From assembly GCA_024449915.1 (NCBI GenBank), contig JAMZAV010000955.1, positions 1-64,000 on the forward strand: a DNA stretch of 64,000 nt. Reading direction: 5' to 3'. Source of the stretch: Sweltsa coloradensis (lineage: Eukaryota > Arthropoda > Insecta > Plecoptera > Chloroperlidae). The notes under the pieces were generated by a model that was given only the letters and a program-made list of their open reading frames with translations, was not told the DNA's origin and did no database searches. Made by a program: the position numbers and the translations under genes. Below, in pieces: positions 1-11,390 of the stretch (position 1 is the stretch's first letter; each line of letters starts with the position of its first letter).

Positions 1-855
1 GAAACTGAAGTGGCTTCATTTGTTTTATAAACACTTCGATTGATTTGTTAGAGATATGCAGTCTTAAGCGACTACAACTTTCCAGATGTGATACGGATGC
101 CATGTGCAGTCGCCACACACACGGCCGACACTACCCCCCCCCCCCATCCACAACGTCACCGTTGCACTTGGCAATAATATTCACTCGCTGATGTTACACT
201 GTTGACATATTGAGGAAATATAATTTTGGAAAAGCAGGTTACAATATAATATTGTTTTTACGAGAAAATATATTCCAAAAGAATATGCTCTTCTCTTATT
301 AGGTAGGCAACTTGAATCGACGCGTACTTTTTGGTCACCCCTAAATTCGTATTCTTCCAAAAACAATTCTCACGTTTAATAAATCCGACATATTTGTATA
401 GTTTAAGGTTAGAATTATTTATGTTTTGACTCCTTATGTGATAACGACACATTGGAAGAAGATGTGTGTAGAAAAAGCCAGACGATGAACTCTTAAAAAT
501 AAATTTACTGTTATCACAAGTAAAATTACGCCGTAATGTTTCCAAACCAATAACATTGCAAATTACAGGCTATTATATCACACTAGTGACTGCCTTCTTG
601 CTAATATCCAATAATATAGGGGATTATTTTATATCCAAAATATATACATTTATCATAACATGCTTAATAGTAGCGCCGCAAAAATCACACTCCGAATAAT
701 AATATGACTTTTCTTTTCAACCAATAACATTGCAAATTTACACACAGATTCATTACAGTATTGAAAACCTCCATGCTAAATCTCGTTGTTAAATGTTTCA
801 ACCTTCTACTTCAAATAAATTCATTTGTCTTTCCGCGCTGAAAAATCTCAAAGCA
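1..855. other. AT-rich intergenic DNA, no gene seen
   Basis: No splice-flanked or protein-like ORF is visible. A run of 13 C lies near 134-147. A ~20-bp sequence around CCAATAACATTGCAAATT occurs directly repeated near 546-565 and 719-738, which suggests a small dispersed or duplicated repeat. Confidence 0.5.
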
Positions 856-1075
856 CTCCGTAAATCAAACTTTTATTTAAGAACACTGACGACCCTCACA
901 AAAGTATGAATTTTTAAGGAGTGATGCAGAGTTCGTTTGGGTTCATGCCTGTAAAGTTTCGTTTACATCGGTTAATATCTTCTACCTAAAATAAATGCGT
1001 AGATCGTGACGCGCGCTAAATGTACCCGGATCTGAAAAAAAATAAGTAAATTAAACTTGCATTTAAGAACACTAA

Positions 1076-1422
1076 AGGCTCATTCATAACCAACTTAGGC
1101 CTCTAACTTAACAGCTAACTTAGCCTCTAACTCATGATAGATGTTTTTAAATCAATCACAACAATACAGATTTGCTGTGTTTACTTTTATCGAGCCAATG
1201 CTTATTGCCAATGCCAAATTGTCGGCTCGAGTCACTCTCTGATTGGTTCATTCTTAATGTTAAGTTAGCTGCTAAGTTTAAGTTTGGAGTTTGCAAACTT
1301 TCTGCTGCTGATAAGTGTAAGTTAAAGGCTAAGTTTTATCATGAACAGACATGTTGTTTTCCATAAGACAAACCTTTAAGTTAGCGGCTAAGTTAGCTAC
1401 TAAGTTGGTTGTGAATGGCCCT
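1076..1422. mobile_element. MITE with TWA-type target duplication (PIF/Harbinger-like)
   Basis: The 347-bp insert has inverted ends: AGGCTCATTCATAACCAACT at the left, and the reverse complement of the right end reads AGGGCCATTCACAACCAACT. Subterminal copies of TAACTTAGCC/GGCTAAGTTA fill both arms. Flanks are TAA (1073-1075) and TTA (1423-1425); uninterrupted sister units read 'aacacttacg' and 'aacactgacg' here. A 3-bp T-A target is typical of PIF/Harbinger, so that class is inferred. No transposase is present. Confidence 0.7.
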
Positions 1423-1865
1423 TTACACCTCACACAAATGTATGAAATTTTAAGGTGTGATGCAGGGTTCTTTTGGGATCATGCCTGTGAAGTTTCGTTT
1501 ACATCGGTTAATAATTATCTTCTACCTCAAATAAATGCGTAGGTCTTGACGGGCGCTAAATGTACACGGATCTGATTAACTTCTGTCACACGTGGGTTCA
1601 CAACTAATGACGTCATGATTTTGTTGTTGTTAGTATTCTATTAACAAACAATCGAAGGAAGTCGTATGTGAGTTTCGTTGTGATAACGCAAAATTGATAG
1701 CAGACTTTTGATGAAAAACTATCGCGATGTGTAATATGTCAAAATTTTACGGCTGACTAACCTTGCATTTAAGAACACTTACGCCCCTCACAAAGGTATG
1801 AAATTTTAAAGAGTGATGCAGTGGTCTTTTGGAATTATGTCTAAAGTTTTGTGTACATTGGTTAA

Positions 1866-2319
1866 CCCCTTAGCTGTTCATGCCGTATATATACGTCCAT
1901 GCTAAATGGCGTCCGTACTGTGCATGCCGTAAATATATCCAAAAAGCGTATTATCGCCAGCAGCAGAGGTCTTCATTCTAGTGATTTTCGTTCTGTTATG
2001 TTGGTGGTAGATGATCGATTTTTCGAGGCTATCCTAACGGGAATAGGAGCCTATTGCTTCATCTGTGCATAGTGGCGTCGCGTAAGGGCTGTTTATATAT
2101 TCAGAACATGTCGGTTATTTTAGGGTTTAGATATAGTTTGGTGGGTGAACGGGAAAGATTTAATTATTTACAGTGAAGATACAAAAAAAATAATTGAGAT
2201 ACAAGCAAAAATGGCAAAGTAATGATAGTTTAAACTCAAGTATAAATAAGGGCATTTTACCTTGAAATTAATACACAGGGGAAGAACAACTTCTGAAAAT
2301 AAATTCCACAGTTAAGGGG
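1866..2319. mobile_element. piggyBac-like non-autonomous element
   Basis: The left end CCCCTTAGCTGT follows TTAA (1862-1865). The right end ACAGTTAAGGGG precedes ATAA (2320-2323), one change from TTAA. The terminal repeats match at 11 of 12 positions. Excising the element and one TTAA gives 'ggttaatatcttct', which is what the first repeat unit (near 970) actually reads. TTAA targets with CCC-starting ends are diagnostic of piggyBac. There is no ORF inside. Confidence 0.75.
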
Positions 2320-2378
2320 ATAATATCTTCTAACCCAAATAAATGCAAAGGTCTTGACGCGCTCTGAATGTACACGGA

Positions 2379-2523
2379 TACATACATACATACATCATAC
2401 ACATACATACATACAAAACATACATACATACATACATACATACATACATACCCCTACCATACATACATACCATACATACATTTCTTATCATACATACATA
2501 CATACATACATACATACATACAT
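2379..2523. repeat. (CATA)n microsatellite
   Basis: Imperfect CATA/TACA tetranucleotide array interrupted by short non-repeat words. The apparent ORFs across it (Met-Tyr-Val-Cys or Ile-His-Thr-Tyr repeats) are artefacts of the tetranucleotide. Confidence 0.97.
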
Positions 2524-2699
2524 AAATCTTTTAAAAGGTCAACCTATAACCCATTGCCCTAAAAAAATCAAAGATCCCAAAAAAATCAAACAGGTACACA
2601 AACAGTACAAAACCAAACCTTTCTTTCTTAAATATTCACAAGATCAAAACCAAAAAATCAAGAGAAGGGAAACAGTGTTAAAATTAAAGTTTGTTTGAG

Positions 2700-3960
2700 A
2701 TGACAAGGTTGGTAAAGTGGAGAGACAATGCAGGGGGAGGGGAAAGGAGTCAGAAATGAATAAGGCATTTAAAGCACTAGCTAGAATGTTGACTACAGAA
2801 AATGGAATGGAAGTAAATGAGGCAAAAATGGTGTATGATTATCACACAACTGGACGAATAATACCAGAGTTTAAGTTAAAATATGAAGATGCATTGCTAC
2901 AGAAAGATGATGAACCTGTATATCTAGGAGTGAAAATGGACCAAAAAATGTCTTCATGTCTAATCAGTAATCACATAGAAAAAAATACCGGTAACCAATA
3001 CTGGAAACAAAAGACTAAATCAAATGAAGAGAGTAGCTGGAGTTTTGGGGAGCGAAAGACCCTTGCAACCATAAAATTTAAACGTATGAAAGCCCGGGGT
3101 TCTGGGTAGGGAAAAGGGTCTAAAAGTTAAGGAGGGTACAGAAAAAAGCACTAAGGCTAATAAGGTGGAGTTAAAAAACACCAATAGTGGCAAGGGAAAG
3201 AATAAGCGAAGTGCCACTCGGGAAAGCTAGACTAAAGTAGCTGCAGGTTGTCGTACGAAAACTTGTAAGAATGGATTAACCTACGGGAATGGGGAAAGCC
3301 ACCCAAAAAAACACAAAAACATTTTTTATTACGAATAAAAAATATTCGAAGAAGTTTGGTTTGAAAAAACTTGAAACAGACAGACATTAAAAAACCCCAA
3401 ATAAATCTTCAGCTCTTGACACTCGTACGAGGACATAGAGGGTATAAGGGTAAAAAGGACAATCCCCGGGAAAACTCAAATTAAAAATGACAACAACTCA
3501 TTCTGTTAGGGTATCCAAAAATGGTGGTTGCCGTTTACACGGATGGGGAAAGGCCCACCACGACAGGGCAATGCGGGGTGGAGTATACAGCAGGGGGTTT
3601 TTAAGATCAGTCCCTGCTTGAAGGAATGTAGTAATTTGATGGGGAAATAAAAGCATAAGTAAAAACCCTGGAAAAAAATGGAAATAGTCCAAAATAGGAA
3701 AGTAGTTATAGACTGTAAAGCGCTATAGAGACAAAATGAAAAAGTGGAAGCGACTTGAAATTAAAAAGGTAAAGTTAAGATTGTAAAAATTAAAAGCAGA
3801 CTGGAAACCTAATAGTTCTGCAATGGGTGCCCCCCCCACTGTGGTATTAAGGGAATGAAAAAACGACTTCCTAGCAAAAAGGGGAAATAAAAGGGAAAAA
3901 ATTGCAATACCGTTTTACAGTCAAAAAATCACTCTCAAATCAGTCCACAACAATTAATAC
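2700..3960 (+). pseudogene. LINE relic: RT C-terminus plus RNase H (Jockey/I/R1-like)
   Basis: The 2717-3109 ORF carries 'EPVYLGVKMDQ', matching the YLGV-x-hD thumb motif of LINE reverse transcriptases, then 'MKRVAGVLG' in another frame (about 3024) and 'QKKALRLI' (about 3140). About 400 bp on, frame-shifted RNase H motifs follow: 'VAVYTDG' (about 3523) and 'VLQWVP...HCGIKGNEK' (about 3812-3860). The order RT, RNase H is that of RNase H-bearing LINEs. Many frameshifts fall at homopolymers, so some may be sequencing errors. Clade assignment is inference. Confidence 0.8.
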
Positions 3961-3974
3961 GAAAGATTGGAAAA

Positions 3975-4375
3975 AAAGTCAAAGGAAAAAGCTGGGTTTT
4001 CTGAACAAATTTTTTTGACAAAAAAACTACTGATCGCATTTTTAAAGAAATTCTTTGCAATATTCATCAGACTGTTAGCAAGAAATATACAACTTTCTAG
4101 ATAGAAAGTGCATGAACAAAAAATTTTCAGCATAGAGTAATATGCAGCGTGCATTTTTTATGCTCATCCCACGTCAAAGGTGTATTTTGGGAAAAAAAAA
4201 CAAACCTTGCATTTACTCTATGCTGCAAAAATTTGTTCGGCACTTTTATCTAAAAGTTTGTTTTTTTTTCTTGTTTAAACGTTTGATGCATATTTTTAAA
4301 AAGGGTCTTTTCAAAATCCCATCAGTCAGTTGTTTTTTGTCAAAAAATTGTTGAAAAAAAGTCATTGATAATTTT
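3975..4375. repeat. Foldback (inverted-repeat) element, ~190-bp arms
   Basis: Left-arm words 'tttttttgacaaaaaa', 'actga', 'cagcatagagtaa' recur inverted on the right ('ttactctatgctg', 'tttttgtcaaaaaa'). The centre is near 4175. The arms are diverged and gapped. No target duplication could be fixed and no ORF is present; it is probably an old foldback MITE. Confidence 0.65.
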
Positions 4376-5340
4376 CACATCTATGATGCGTACATTGTTT
4401 AACAAGCAAAACCCGTGTCAAAAAAATCAAAATAAACGCTAACAAGGGAAAGTATATTTGCCCCAAATATTATTATTTAAATATTTTCCTAATAAAATAG
4501 AATAAAAGTTAAAAGCGTGATAAGTGTTGCACCGTGAAGAAGGCGTCAACTTGGAAATGAGGATTTATACCCACTCATTCCGCCATGTTTCCTCGTGAGT
4601 CAGGAGGGGGTACGTCAATTTTACCCTCTATTTCTTAAAATGAAAGAACATTAAAAATAAGGATAAAGATTATCGATCACATTTAAAAATTTAATTTTTA
4701 AATAATTTTTACGGTCGGGACTTATTCAGTCGGGGTTCCAACGTTGGACATCCTTAAATTTATATCGTACCGGACTATTGTTAAAACCCGACTTAACGCG
4801 TAGTTTTGTGGTGTTTCTGAATGTGCTACTTCATCATTACTTTTTGAAAAATTGAAAAAAATATTACACGGTATAGGCGGGTCTTAAGGTTGCCACAAAA
4901 CCACCCGTTTGAACGATTTGAAAATAATTGCTGTCTAAAACTGTCACGAGGATGGAGCTACCTTTTTTTGAAAATCAAGATTTTGACGGGGATGGGAAAA
5001 AAGGGTCAAGAAATGTTTACAAATCCCAAAGCTTAAAAATATCGCTGACTCCCATTTTCCTGATCATGATTGCAAAGCACTGCCGTTGTTGATTTCATTG
5101 TTTAATTTAATTTGCTAGGCTAGTGACTACAGCAAAAAAAAAGCTTTGGGACACCCCCCAATATCGCACTGAAGATACTGAACAAACAAATAGTCAACAC
5201 TGAATGAATGATACATGAAAATAAGATCTACTTACTACACAACCAGGTGGTTCATCGCACATTTAAACTGAATTTTAAACTTGTTTATGTAAACTCCAGA
5301 GTTGAAGGAAGTGCCAATGGAATAAGGACGACTAATGCAC
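4376..5340. other. Homopolymer-rich non-coding DNA
   Basis: I see no exon or named repeat. Runs of A, T and C of 5-9 bases are frequent, as in 2.5-4.4 kb. Confidence 0.4.
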
Positions 5341-5359
5341 CGAGGCACTAGACACACCA

Positions 5360-5925
5360 GATTTCCATGTAACGTTGTATGGACAGTACTCTTCTTCTTC
5401 TTCTCTTATGCCCACATCGACATATTTATGTCGTCATGTGTCTTGACAACCAGTAAAGATAGGACTCCTGTCCCTCTCTGTCCATACCCCTGGCCATTTC
5501 CCATAGTGTCCTCTTCAATGTAGAGCATACTAATAGATGGTGTCTGCCTGTATTCTTCACACAGAGCTTACACATGATGATCTCCATCACACCTATTCTG
5601 TGGTAAGTGAATTTGATAGCAAGGTCATGGCCGGTATCTAGTCTAAACTGTGCTGTTGTAGTTCTTCTTTTATAATGGTTGTCCTCTCATTTTCCTCCTT
5701 CCTGTTTAACTAGCTCACTCCACATTTTTATTCTTGCCTTTCTCCTTCCATGCTTTCTTAACCTCCGAGTTGCTGGCGGATTCAGATGGGATTAGCTGAT
5801 CTGTATGAAATTTGTTATGAATTGCTTGGTTTACTTCCCATTTTAGCGAGGAAATCAGCCTTCTCGTTTACCGTTTATTGCCGCAGGATTGTGCCGGATC
5901 CTACTGAACAAGGAAATAGTATTCC
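5360..5925 (-). pseudogene. LINE relic, minus strand: RNase H end and cysteine-rich C-terminus
   Basis: Reading right to left: a decayed 'W-P-A-x-x-C-G' box, 'VNEKADFLAKMG' (about 5835-5872), then 'LDTGHDLAIKFTYHRIGV', 'MCKLCVK' and 'HLLVCSTL', and finally GAA-repeat codons near 5390-5410. NEKAD-LAK is the RNase H C-terminal motif of Jockey/I/R1-type LINEs; LTTGH, HRIG and CPLC-type words are typical of the domain after it. Several stops and frameshifts are present. A related 3' end with a (GAA)n tail lies at 18536-18652. Confidence 0.75.
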
Positions 5926-6174
5926 TCCTTAATTTGGTTCGAGTGGGGAAACAAATTAAAGGACACAGCAAGACCTATGAAATATATGAGCAGCACGTAA
6001 ACAACTGCCGAGATGATAAGAGTATTAGCTAGCACAATGAAAGGGAATGGTACCAATATATCCATATCACGGGTCGCTATTCATTTGCTCACGAGAATCC
6101 GATGTATTGAAACTGGGTCGTAGTATCAAAAGCAAGAATACATGAACTTCCATAACTCACAGATTGGTCAGTAC

Positions 6175-6450
6175 TATTTATTATGACGACATTGGGTGTA
6201 GCAAAGTTGAATGACAGGATGGGTAGACGGTTTGGACATGTTAAAACAAAATGCTGAAGAGAGGAGGTTGTGCTCAAGAGAATAATGAAAAAGGAAGATC
6301 AAATAATGTGAGGCCAAAGAAAGATTTCTATAGCAAGAAGTAGAGAGCTTGGAAGATGTGGAAGAGTATGGACAATTGTAGGAGATAGAAAGAAGTGGAA
6401 GAATTCTCTTTGTTAAACCCAAGCTGACCCAGCAGAAGAAATTAATAAAC
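6175..6450 (+). pseudogene. LINE (RTE-like) C-terminal relic
   Basis: The plus-strand reading has 'RRFGHV', 'RELG', 'VGDRKKWKNSL' and a terminal 'TQADPAEE', the pattern R-W-x-GHV ... DR-x-W found at the C-terminus of many LINE reverse transcriptases. The 21690-22040 relic has the same word order, so they are probably one family. Stops and frameshifts are present. Confidence 0.65.
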
Positions 6451-6702
6451 AGAATATTTTTTTACTTTTTTAAACAACATGTGAAATCTTAACTACCTAC
6501 CTAAGATCATTTAACAAAACAAAAAGTGGCTTTTTATGACCATGATCTGTGATAATATCACGAGTGATGAAGGAGATCGTGGTACCATTCCGTACCAACG
6601 GCTAACCTGAAGTGGAGTAGGAGAGCCACATTTAAAAAAAACAAAAATTCCCGTCGCCACAACTACAGCTTCATGTGAAACAGCATTTGCTAAGAAAACA
6701 TT

Positions 6703-7130
6703 TGTGTGGCTCGTGTCTTGTAGTTAGCGTCTCTGCTTCCCAATGCAGAAGTTCCAGGGTTCGATTCCGCTAAAAGTCAAAAAGTTTTTAACTTCTGATT
6801 TGGACCTTACGTCCGTCTTAGGAATTCGTAAACGGTTTGACTTTAGGAGCCGTCCTAGCAACGAGGCACATATAAATTCAAAGTTATTCTTGAATTCGGC
6901 CTTTTTGATTCTTGGCGTTGATCCGCGGGTGTTCACAGGTCCATACACTGAGAGCTATATTTCCTAATGAAAAAATAATCAATTGGTTGGTTATCGCCCA
7001 CTCTTCGATTGCATCGGGGCCTACAGCGTGGGCTTGGTCGCTGGTTTACTGTCCCCACTGAAAATCAGTATTATGAGACTGAGTGGGTAGATTAGAATCA
7101 AATACAAATTTATTTATTATGACAAACAGG
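6703..7130 (+). mobile_element. tRNA-derived SINE, copy 1
   Basis: A tRNA-like head contains a B-box-like GGTTCGATTCC at 6757-6767 and a stem TCTGC...GCAGA around an anticodon-like loop. A ~350-bp body follows, and the 3' part 'tccccactgaaaatcagta...gtgggtagat' leads to an A/T-rich tail. A minus-strand copy at 39785-40222 aligns over the whole length. The ORFs on both strands here are incidental. Confidence 0.85.
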
Positions 7131-7600
7131 AAGTACTGTATTAAGACGGAATGAAAAACACCTTCCAAGAATGATTTACCAACAGAACATCACGTTTAGA
7201 CGATAGGTTTAGATGAGTGACTGTTGTCACCAAAAAAGGAGTGTGAACTTGGAGTCTATAATTGCACAACAATCACAAACTGAAGAACCAAATAAGAACC
7301 GTTTAAAAAAACTTTTAAACAAACTCATGCTGACGGAACAAAATGCTAACTTGTCATTGATCGGACTAACAAGTAATACTTTCTGGTTAACTGGAACAAA
7401 AACACGATTTGCGTGAATAAGGTGAATTGTGTACATGAAAAAGAAGACTAAAAGATAATCGCTGAAATAGTTCTGTGACTACATGACACCGCCTTGTAGT
7501 AGCAGCGTTACGGTCACAAGTTTTGTATTCACTAAAGACACTAGCAACTGGCGTAGGTTAGAACCACTGGCGATCTATAATGGCACAACAATCGAGAGTA
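7131..7600. other. Unassigned, possible short repeats
   Basis: The words 'tctataattgcacaacaatc' (about 7255) and 'tctataatggcacaacaatc' (about 7573) recur ~318 bp apart, suggesting a duplicated or composite repeat. The 67-codon ORF at 7213 has no recognisable motif. Confidence 0.35.
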
Positions 7601-7604
7601 TTAA

Positions 7605-7745
7605 CTTGCCGTCTCGGTGGTCGAGGCAAACACCTGGCACCGGGAAGACCCGGTTTCAATCCCCGACTGAGCTCAAAGGTAGAAAATTGAGGATGCACAT
7701 GATAATCTATATTATCGTTCGATAACCGATATCCAGAACATTCCA
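7605..7745 (+). mobile_element. tRNA-like SINE head
   Basis: The segment 'gtctcggtggtcgaggcaaacacc...gacccggtttcaatccc' looks like a tRNA half with a degenerate B box (GGTTTCAATCC). The following ~80 bp lack a clear tail. It is a different family from the 6703 SINE. Confidence 0.45.
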
Positions 7746-8600
7746 ACAATCGATTATGAAAATATTATTGAAATGCATGTTTCATTAAAATTAAATTACC
7801 AAACAAAATCGTTATGTGCCCCCACACTTAAGCGCTCCCAAAATTTTGCACAGTTTCTCACGGAAATTAATTTGTGTGGACTTCTTGTCAAAGTTATTCA
7901 ATCAAGGCCCGTCGCGTTCAGTAAAAAAAACACAGTTTTTAACAACCCTTCGATATTAACGATTTGTTATTCCATCAATGTGCAGCCGTTTCAGGGTTTT
8001 ATTATGCCTGTACAAAAAATTGAACTATTGATTAGATCACACGTGTCGATCAAATATTTTAAATTTTAACGAAGTCTTTACAAACCATCACAAACAAGTA
8101 ATATTCATTTTAGGAGGGAGTTCCAGTGTTGGTGCTATTCTCCCCCCCCCCCCCCCCCCCTCTAAAAACACATCACAAGTTCCTACGAAAAATTGTCTTT
8201 TAATCGTAACTGTCCAAATGTATATATTTTTAGTAGGTAGTTTTAGTATTATTCCTTTTTTCCTTTTGATACAGAGTCCAGTTTAATAGACACTAATTCC
8301 AAAATAATTGAATGCAGATTTGTTATTAGATAGCAATAGACTATTGACAGTCACCTTTCTTCCTACGTAAAAAAATCCCAAGTTGACCAAAATAAGGTAA
8401 AGTTCGGTGATTTCACCAATTTTAATTCAAATTCAATAAAATTAATTTAGGAATACGCATACTAGATTACCATAGTTTATATTTTTTTGAATGTTGGTGT
8501 GAAATTCATAACGGTAGTGTAGAAACCGTATTGTTACCGAAAAAAAAACAGAAAGCCGAGTGCCTAAACTCGTCTCCGCGTCAGCCTCAGCCGACTACTA
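7746..8600. other. Non-coding DNA with a poly-C tract
   Basis: An uninterrupted C run lies at about 8143-8160. The ORF at 7773-8069 (98 codons) has ordinary composition and no motif; I do not call it a gene. Confidence 0.4.
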
Positions 8601-8609
8601 AGTCTTAAC

Positions 8610-9035
8610 AGAGACAAAATGTTTCTCAACACGCTCATAAGCACTCGAATTAAGATGTAAAATGCTCTGGAGAAAAATTGAAACTACGTACGAGAATTCT
8701 AAAAAAGCAAACGACACAGATTATTGTATGCAGAAACAACATAAAAGAAAAGAATTGCTTTATGTATAAACCCTATAGTCACCCATTGTTTAGCGTTAAA
8801 AAACAACGCGGCGAGAGCAACCTCTTCTTGTTCACGTTGTGTCGACTTTATGCGTACCATGGTATAGTAGGGTTTATATAGACAATTATGTTTGTGTATG
8901 TGTTCTGATAAAAAATATCTGTGTTGTGTGGTTTTCCAGAATTCTGGTAGTAGTTTCAATTCTTCTCCAGGGTGTACATTCTAATTGAGTTTGCTAACAA
9001 GCATTGCAATGTACGGCCTCGCCTCTTCAGACACA
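8610..9035. mobile_element. Foldback MITE, family M1 copy 1
   Basis: Two ~200-bp arms are inverted copies of each other: 'gctctggagaaaaattgaaac', 'gagaattct', 'aaaccctata', 'gcgagagcaac' on the left reappear inverted on the right, the centre being near 8825. A second copy lies at 11552-11995. No transposase; the boundaries are approximate. Confidence 0.75.
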
Positions 9036-9402
9036 GCAAATTGTTTAGAGGTACACATATTTGGATCAATAATTAAATGTTATATTTCGAGTCTTTCCCA
9101 TGTTAAAAATTTGTTATAATCAATACAAATTTAAGGCTTTGTGGCCCGGTTAAATTAATTAACACAATTAATTTGTCAGGACATTTTGTCACGGCGAATC
9201 TTGCTTTTATTGCTTTGGACGTTTCAGCCAAACGGTAGGGCAAGCAAGCAAGCGGTAGTCCCGGGGTGCACATCCCTGGCCAAGTTGGATTTTGTAATTT
9301 TCAAATTGTGTTCCATTTAATTTAAACAAACTGTTAAAATCTAATTGAGCAGTTCAGTCCTAATTAGCTGTCCAAATATTCATAAATGCACGTTAAGTAA
9401 CA
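9036..9402. other. AT-rich non-coding DNA
   Basis: Nothing recognised except a short 'agcaagcaagcgg' word near 9243. Confidence 0.4.
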
Positions 9403-10155
9403 CTAGGAAAACGCCAAAGTCGTTGTTGGACGAGTGAGTATCACAATTACATTTGAAGCTGCAGTATGCATGCATGCATGATATGCAGCCTATGAACGCA
9501 TCAAGTCGAGAATTGTACTGCTTGCTACTGATGAGATCCGATACGCTACGCTCGTGGACGCGGGCGACTCCAAAACAATGAAAACATACACATCGCCAAC
9601 GCCAAAGTATTGAAGCTACAAATATTCCAAATATGGTTAGATAGTCAATACATGAACTCGAGTCGACTCGATATGTTCTGCATCCATCTTCTATGCTCCT
9701 CAAATCAAATCAATTTTAGTAAAAAGCTCTGCAAAACACGACTGTTGTCAGTAATTAATTTTTTGTAAGCGGTCAGGGCAAGTATCATCTGAAATTTTTC
9801 ACAGTTGTAAAACATCATAGTGGTATACATTGGTGAGAAAGGTATATCTTTTCCAAAGCGAACTTTAAGTTTTAAAAAAAAATAAGTAGGAAACTAATTT
9901 TTACGAATATCAATTTGGAGTTGGATTTACTGTGAATTTTGCTGTCCATGTTAACAGCACTCAATCTATTGGTCCTTGACGTGGTGTGAAAATTTCGGTC
10001 AAAAAATCGGCGAGTAGTTTGGCCCCTGCGCATCGAAAACACACAACACTACATACATACATACATACATACATACATACACACATTAAAACACAACGAA
10101 GTGCCGAAAACTTGCCATATGAGGACCTCCGTTCGCTCCGGCTCACTGCGTCCAA
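9403..10155 (-). mobile_element. Helentron-like (HINE) element, family E
   Basis: The minus-strand 3' end is at 9403: an AACG...CGTT hairpin, then TTTTCCTAG, with T following. The subterminal inverted repeat 'tcactcgtccaac' (inverse near 9425) pairs with the 5' end TTGGACGCAGTGAGC at 10155. The interior includes a (CATA)n tract at about 10049-10086, as is common in HINEs. The 107-codon minus ORF at 9380-9703 straddles the terminus and is not credited. Confidence 0.6.
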
Positions 10156-10253
10156 TAAATGGGACCATTTTTGACTGGGTAGTGCCGAAAAACTCCCGAT
10201 TTGGAAATTGTTAATATTTAAAATGTAAATATTCAGAAAATGAAAAAAAATCA

Positions 10254-10447
10254 GCTCGGACCAGGGTTAGATCCTGGGTCTCCCACATTCCAGACCAGAC
10301 TAGGTACCAAGATGGTAAATTTAACTTCTGAATTGTAGTTGCCTTCGATCATGATGCAACTACAATTCAGAATCACAAGTTCTTGGTTGGTTCTAATGGC
10401 TAAAGGCACTACCTGGAATGTGGAAGACTGGGTTCGAACCCCGGTCG
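10254..10447. repeat. Inverted pair of tRNA-like (SINE-head) sequences
   Basis: The right arm (about 10370-10447) has 'ctaatggctaaaggcac' and the B-box-like GGTTCGAACCC at 10431-10441. The left arm is its diverged inverted copy ('agggttagatcctgg'). The centre, about 10328-10368, is itself a near-perfect hairpin of 'tgaattgtagttgc' and its complement. Both arms begin 'caactacaattcaga' from the centre outward. Confidence 0.7.
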
Positions 10448-10708
10448 GGATGGGATTGTTAATTTGGTTAATATGCTCCATTAATTGTTTGGCGTTTCTA
10501 TTGTAGCTTTAAAACTTGTCATTTCTCTCTCCTGTATTTAACTTTCCAACAACATAGAACGTCAAATGTTGGTGAAAAATTAACTTTTGATCGTTTTGAC
10601 AGCAAAATATGTCGTAGAAATTGAAATAATAATAAAAGTTGGTACAATAGATGTAACAAAAATTATTTTACTAACAGATGTGTAGGGGAACCCAACAGCT
10701 TACCTTAA

Positions 10709-11386
10709 CCCATTGCCGCAGACATACGAGTCCAGCTCGTACTGCCGTAAATACGGCAAACCGTAGATTTACGGTGGCTCGTACCACGTAAATACGGCGC
10801 GCCGCCAGTGTTCGCCGGGACCTGTTTGAATCTCCCGCGCCGTTAGTTTTCGGCTAGCGACAAAGGTAGCAGCACTGTGATCATCAGCGTAAAATTCTGA
10901 ACAAAACGATATGAAGACGTTCAATATGCGGCTGCATGAACGATACAAGCAACATGAAAGAAATGCACAAACAGGGACCAACCTACAAGTACTTATACTT
11001 CTGCATCAATGACATTAACACAAATTGAAGATGATCTTTTGTACGATTTATTGAATAATAGATAATGAGCTTTCAGAAACCTATTCATAATGAATTTTCC
11101 TTTGTAAGTTGTGATATGATAATAGGCCTACACTCGTTGACAATTCTAGTGATAGTGATGACAGCTCTTAGGCTAGAATAGTGGACAAGGCCATCGTTTT
11201 ATAGACACACATTATGCCCTAAAAAAAGATCAAAAAAGGATATATTATCATCCTTTATGTTTCAAAGTCTATGTTACTTAAAACACTGGTTAAACATTAA
11301 TTATTTAAAAAAAACGGAAAAAAACACCATAACTAATTGGTTTTCCCCTGCCAAAAAACGAAAAAAAACAACTAGTATGCAATGGG
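10709..11386. mobile_element. piggyBac-like non-autonomous element, 678 bp
   Basis: It is flanked by perfect TTAA duplications (10705-10708 and 11387-11390). Ends are CCCATTGC and GCAATGGG. The subterminal zone is CpG-rich with ACGG/CCGT inverted words (for example 'gccgtaaatacggc'), resembling the left end of the 1866 element. The ORF on the minus strand here has no transposase motif. Confidence 0.75.
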
Positions 11387-11390
11387 TTAA

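Larger units (their letters stand above)
856..2381 (+). repeat. Three diverged copies of a ~190-bp repeat unit
   Basis: Units begin near 856, 1053 and 1751. Each reads, in order: 'atttaagaacac', 'cctcacaaa', a 'gtgatgcag' block, 'gtttacatcggttaa', 'atcttct', 'aaataaatgc', 'cttgacg', then 'tgtac.cggat'. The second unit is split by a MITE at 1076-1422 and the third by a piggyBac-like MITE at 1866-2319, so the sister units act as empty-site references. Spacer 1582-1750 is unique. Nothing coding is apparent. Confidence 0.8.

Noticed and set aside
2330..2698. ORFs rich in Met-Tyr-Val-Cys or Ile-His-Thr-Tyr repeats (also 61122-61362)
   Set aside because: They are translations of the CATA microsatellite in different frames.
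6724..6967. ORFs on both strands
   Set aside because: They lie within the tRNA-derived SINE; the mirror copy at 39972-40268 gives analogous chance ORFs.
9380..9703. 107-codon minus-strand ORF
   Set aside because: It crosses the terminus of the family E Helentron-like element and has no domain or splice context.
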